Shown piece by piece: positions 62,104 through 64,000 of a stretch of 64,000 nt of DNA. Position numbers and translations under genes: made by a program. The stretch spans positions 1,336,073 to 1,400,072 of the forward strand of contig NZ_KE332377.1 of assembly GCF_000409775.1 (NCBI RefSeq). The letters run 5' to 3'. Origin of the DNA: Litchfieldella anticariensis FP35 = DSM 16096 (GTDB lineage Bacteria > Pseudomonadota > Gammaproteobacteria > Pseudomonadales > Halomonadaceae). Numbering within the stretch: position 1 is the stretch's first letter; each line of letters begins with the position of its first letter. Under the pieces are notes generated by a model that saw only the letters and a program-made list of their open reading frames with translations, made no database searches and was not told the DNA's origin.

Positions 62104-62371
62104 TGTGTTATTTCCTTCCGAACATCAAACAAAAAAGGCTACCGCCCCTCTATCACAGCCGGACAAGCCGCTAGGGAAACACTGATTCATTACTACGCTC
62201 GATATCTTGACTGCCGACGGTGCTGGTGCGCCAGCCCGGTCAGAATCCTCATTTAACACCGCGTAAACCCCGGTTATTGCGCTCCGGCGGCAGCCAACCT
62301 CTCATCGCTCGCGACATAAATCAGCGCCTCCCTAGTGGAGATGCTTCGCCTTTAAACTCGATATCCTTCCA

Positions 62372-62804
62372 TTATCTATACAGACTAAATTTCTTTGTAA
62401 ACTCCCGCAAAACCTCTGTCTCTCCAAACAAGCATATCCCAAGATATTCCAAGTCGCTTTCTCGGGTCTCCCTCGTCAATGCTTGCTGGGCAACAGAGCC
62501 TCCTTCCATCATGGTATGAGCAAAATCGGTAAACTTGATATCCTGGGAAAGAGCCTCTTCCCTTACTCTTCTAATTTTATTTGAGTTTTCCGCCTTCAGT
62601 ACGATAAAGGGATAGTGCGAAATGCCGGGGTGAACATTCTCATCCTTGTCAACGTAATCAACGAATTTGGCCTGATCGGGGGGGTAACAAACCAAGCAAA
62701 CCGACGCTCAAATGCCCCAAGACATTCAACGTTCGCCCCAGATCCATTTTCTTGTTCAAGACGGCAATGAATCTTTTTTCGTTTTCATCCGGCAGTTCAC
62801 TCAT
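62372..62804 (-). pseudogene. DUF2000 family gene broken by a frameshift at a G7 run
   Basis: The N-terminal frame begins at 62804 (MSELPDENEKRFIAVLNKKM) and runs KMDLGRTLNVLGHLSVGLL before it leaves frame. The C-terminal frame resumes with DQAKFVDYVDKDENVHPG and ends at 62372 with LEYLGICLFGETEV. Together they give an intact DUF2000 protein. The break is at seven G bases, 62668-62674 on the plus strand. Six G bases would restore the frame. It could be a real mutation, phase variation or an error in the sequence. The ribosome-binding site GGTGGA is good. Confidence 0.75.
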
Positions 62805-63079
62805 ATTCCACCCTTGCATACGACCAGCATAATATCCATTCATCATGGGCAAGAACGAGGGCCTGGTAAGCGAAGCACTCCATTGTCCACCTTCATTCCC
62901 GACGCCATTGAACTGATCCAGCTTAACGAAGTTGCCAGTCCATTTCAGGATTCGTTCATTCCCTGGATCAACACAACTCGCCATCACCCACGTTGACACC
63001 AGCATGCCACGTGCCTAGCAGGCCAGGGGAAGGTAAACTGAGCGACACATTCTCTTAGCGAAAGGATTCACGGCAGCCC

Positions 63080-63841
63080 ATGGGCAGTTCTCCCCCACTC
63101 TACCTGCAAATTCAGCAGCACCTGCTGGAGAAGATCCAAGGCGGTGAGTGGCCGGCACATCACCAGATCCCACCAGAGGAGCAGTTGGCACGGGATTTCG
63201 GTGTTAGTCGTATGACCGCCAACAAGGCCATTCGCGATCTGGTACAGCAAGGCTACTTAGTGCGCCAGCCAGGGCTTGGTACCTTCGTCACCGACCGCAA
63301 GGCTGAGTCCTCACTGCTCGATGTGCACAACATCGCCGAGGAGGTACGCGGTCGAGGACATGACTACAGCAACGACGTACTGCGTTGTGAGGCCATCGAG
63401 GCTGACGACGAAGTCGCTTTACGCCTGGGCGTGCGCCTAGGCACACGCGTCTTCCACACCTTGATCGTGCATCGCGAGAACGGCATTCCCATCCAGCTCG
63501 AGAACCGCTTCGTCAATCCACGCTGGGTACCGGACTACCTGGAAACCGATTTCTCGCTGCACACCCCCAACGAAGTGCTAGTGGCAGCCTGCCCCATCAC
63601 CGATATCGAACATGTGGTAGAAGCAGTGTTGGTTGATGAGCGTACTGCAACCTGGTTGGAGACGGGTATGACCACTCCCTGCCTATGCATGACCCGACGC
63701 ACATGGTCGGACGACCACCTGATCAGCTATGCCCGACTGATCCATCCCGGCGACCGCTACAAGCTGCGCTCTTCATTGCACAAGCGCGTCAGCGAGGCCA
63801 ATGCATCAGCGACGCCTCCCACACGAAATAGAACGGCCTGA
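63080..63841 (+). CDS. hutC: GntR-family regulator, HutC subfamily
   Basis: A 253-residue regulator. The N-terminal winged helix (1-75) has EEQLARDFGVSRMTANKAIR. The C-terminal UTRA domain (about 90-240) has NIAEEVRGRGHDYSNDV and HRENGIPIQLENRFVNP. HutC senses urocanate and represses histidine-utilisation genes. No hut genes are in the window, so the symbol is by subfamily only. It is followed by a hairpin. Confidence 0.83.
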   Translation: MGSSPPLYLQIQQHLLEKIQGGEWPAHHQIPPEEQLARDFGVSRMTANKAIRDLVQQGYLVRQPGLGTFVTDRKAESSLLDVHNIAEEVRGRGHDYSNDVLRCEAIEADDEVALRLGVRLGTRVFHTLIVHRENGIPIQLENRFVNPRWVPDYLETDFSLHTPNEVLVAACPITDIEHVVEAVLVDERTATWLETGMTTPCLCMTRRTWSDDHLISYARLIHPGDRYKLRSSLHKRVSEANASATPPTRNRTA

Positions 63842-63858
63842 CCGCTGCGGGTCAGGCC
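63835..63858 (+). terminator. Hairpin at the end of the hutC-like gene
   Basis: GGCCTGACC (63835-63843) and GGTCAGGCC (63850-63858) around a six-base loop, overlapping the stop codon. There is no T-run. It is either a weak terminator or a bidirectional stop with the minus-strand gene that follows. Confidence 0.5.
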
Positions 63859-63911
63859 ATTGCGGCGTGTCGTCCATGAGAGCGAGTTCACGCTCTGTAC
63901 CGTTCAGAGCC

Positions 63912-64000
63912 TCAGAGTGCTGACATAGCAACCAGATATCCCGCCGGCACCGCCAACATCAGGCTTAGCGCCAGGCGAATGAACCAGATCACCACGATCC
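63912..64000 (-). CDS. 3' end of a membrane-protein gene, cut by the window edge
   Basis: The minus-strand frame ending at 63912 is open to the window end and gives 28 strongly hydrophobic residues (VVIWFIRLALSLMLAVPAGY...). This looks like the last membrane helix of a protein whose start is beyond the window. It is too short for a family call. Confidence 0.4.
   Translation of the reverse strand, partial: IVVIWFIRLALSLMLAVPAGYLVAMSAL

Noticed and set aside
62805-63005. Upstream part of the 115-codon frame before the DUF2000 start
   Set aside because: No family character; the good ribosome-binding site and the start at 62804 define the gene, so this stretch is treated as intergenic.
63882-63905. 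AGAGCG ... CGCTCT short hairpin near the window end
   Set aside because: Six-base stem without a T-run; too weak to call.

Overview
The window reads as chromosome of a gammaproteobacterium, most likely of the Halomonadaceae (Halomonas/Chromohalobacter type). This is inferred from gene content and order: leuCDB-asd-truA-trpF-trpB-trpA-accD-folC-dedD-cvpA-purF-metZ is a Pseudomonas/Halomonas-type backbone, leuS-lptE-holA is universal in gammaproteobacteria, and phhR/phhABC is typical of pseudomonads and halomonads. No rRNA, tRNA or CRISPR array was seen.

Region 1 (1-7.4 kb, minus strand) is a tightly overlapping operon for a MukBEF/Mks/Wadjet-like SMC complex: kleisin, MksE-like subunit, a 1628-residue SMC ATPase with a non-canonical Walker B, and the first codons of a fourth gene leaving the window. 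Region 2 (7.4-27.4 kb) holds a dienelactone-hydrolase-like enzyme, a DUF99 protein divergent from recQ, gltBD, the phenylalanine hydroxylation locus (phhR divergent from phhA-phhB-phhC), a D-amino-acid dehydrogenase, a MATE exporter and a PAS-GGDEF-EAL protein.

Region 3 (27.4-32.3 kb) has a free-standing 2-oxoglutarate/Fe(II) amino-acid-hydroxylase-like gene. Its palindromic terminator was split by an IS1182-family element of 1585 bp, with an 18-bp target duplication that I can reconstruct. Cytochrome b561, YceI and a DJ-1/PfpI protein follow. Region 4 (32.4-47.4 kb, minus strand) is the housekeeping block for methionine, purine, folate, fatty acid, tryptophan, aspartate-family and leucine synthesis. 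A LysR regulator diverges from leuC, with a near-perfect palindrome placed where an LysR-type activator site belongs. Region 5 (48.4-54.7 kb) has an unrecognised 12-segment membrane protein, a DUF1451 zinc-ribbon protein and leuS-lptE-holA.

Region 6 (54.7-63 kb) looks like an accessory segment. Two decayed gene remnants (a GST tail and a frameshifted VOC/glyoxalase gene) are followed by a GGDEF-EAL membrane protein and two near-identical periplasmic solute-binding proteins with no permease. Then come higBA with an operator-like palindrome, a small membrane protein, a LysE-type exporter and a DUF2000 gene broken at a G7 run. The window ends with a HutC-type GntR regulator. The strongest candidate for an undescribed system is the GGDEF-EAL plus twin solute-binding-protein unit. 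It resembles NspS-MbaA of Vibrio cholerae in layout but uses sugar-type binding proteins. The SMC operon is second.
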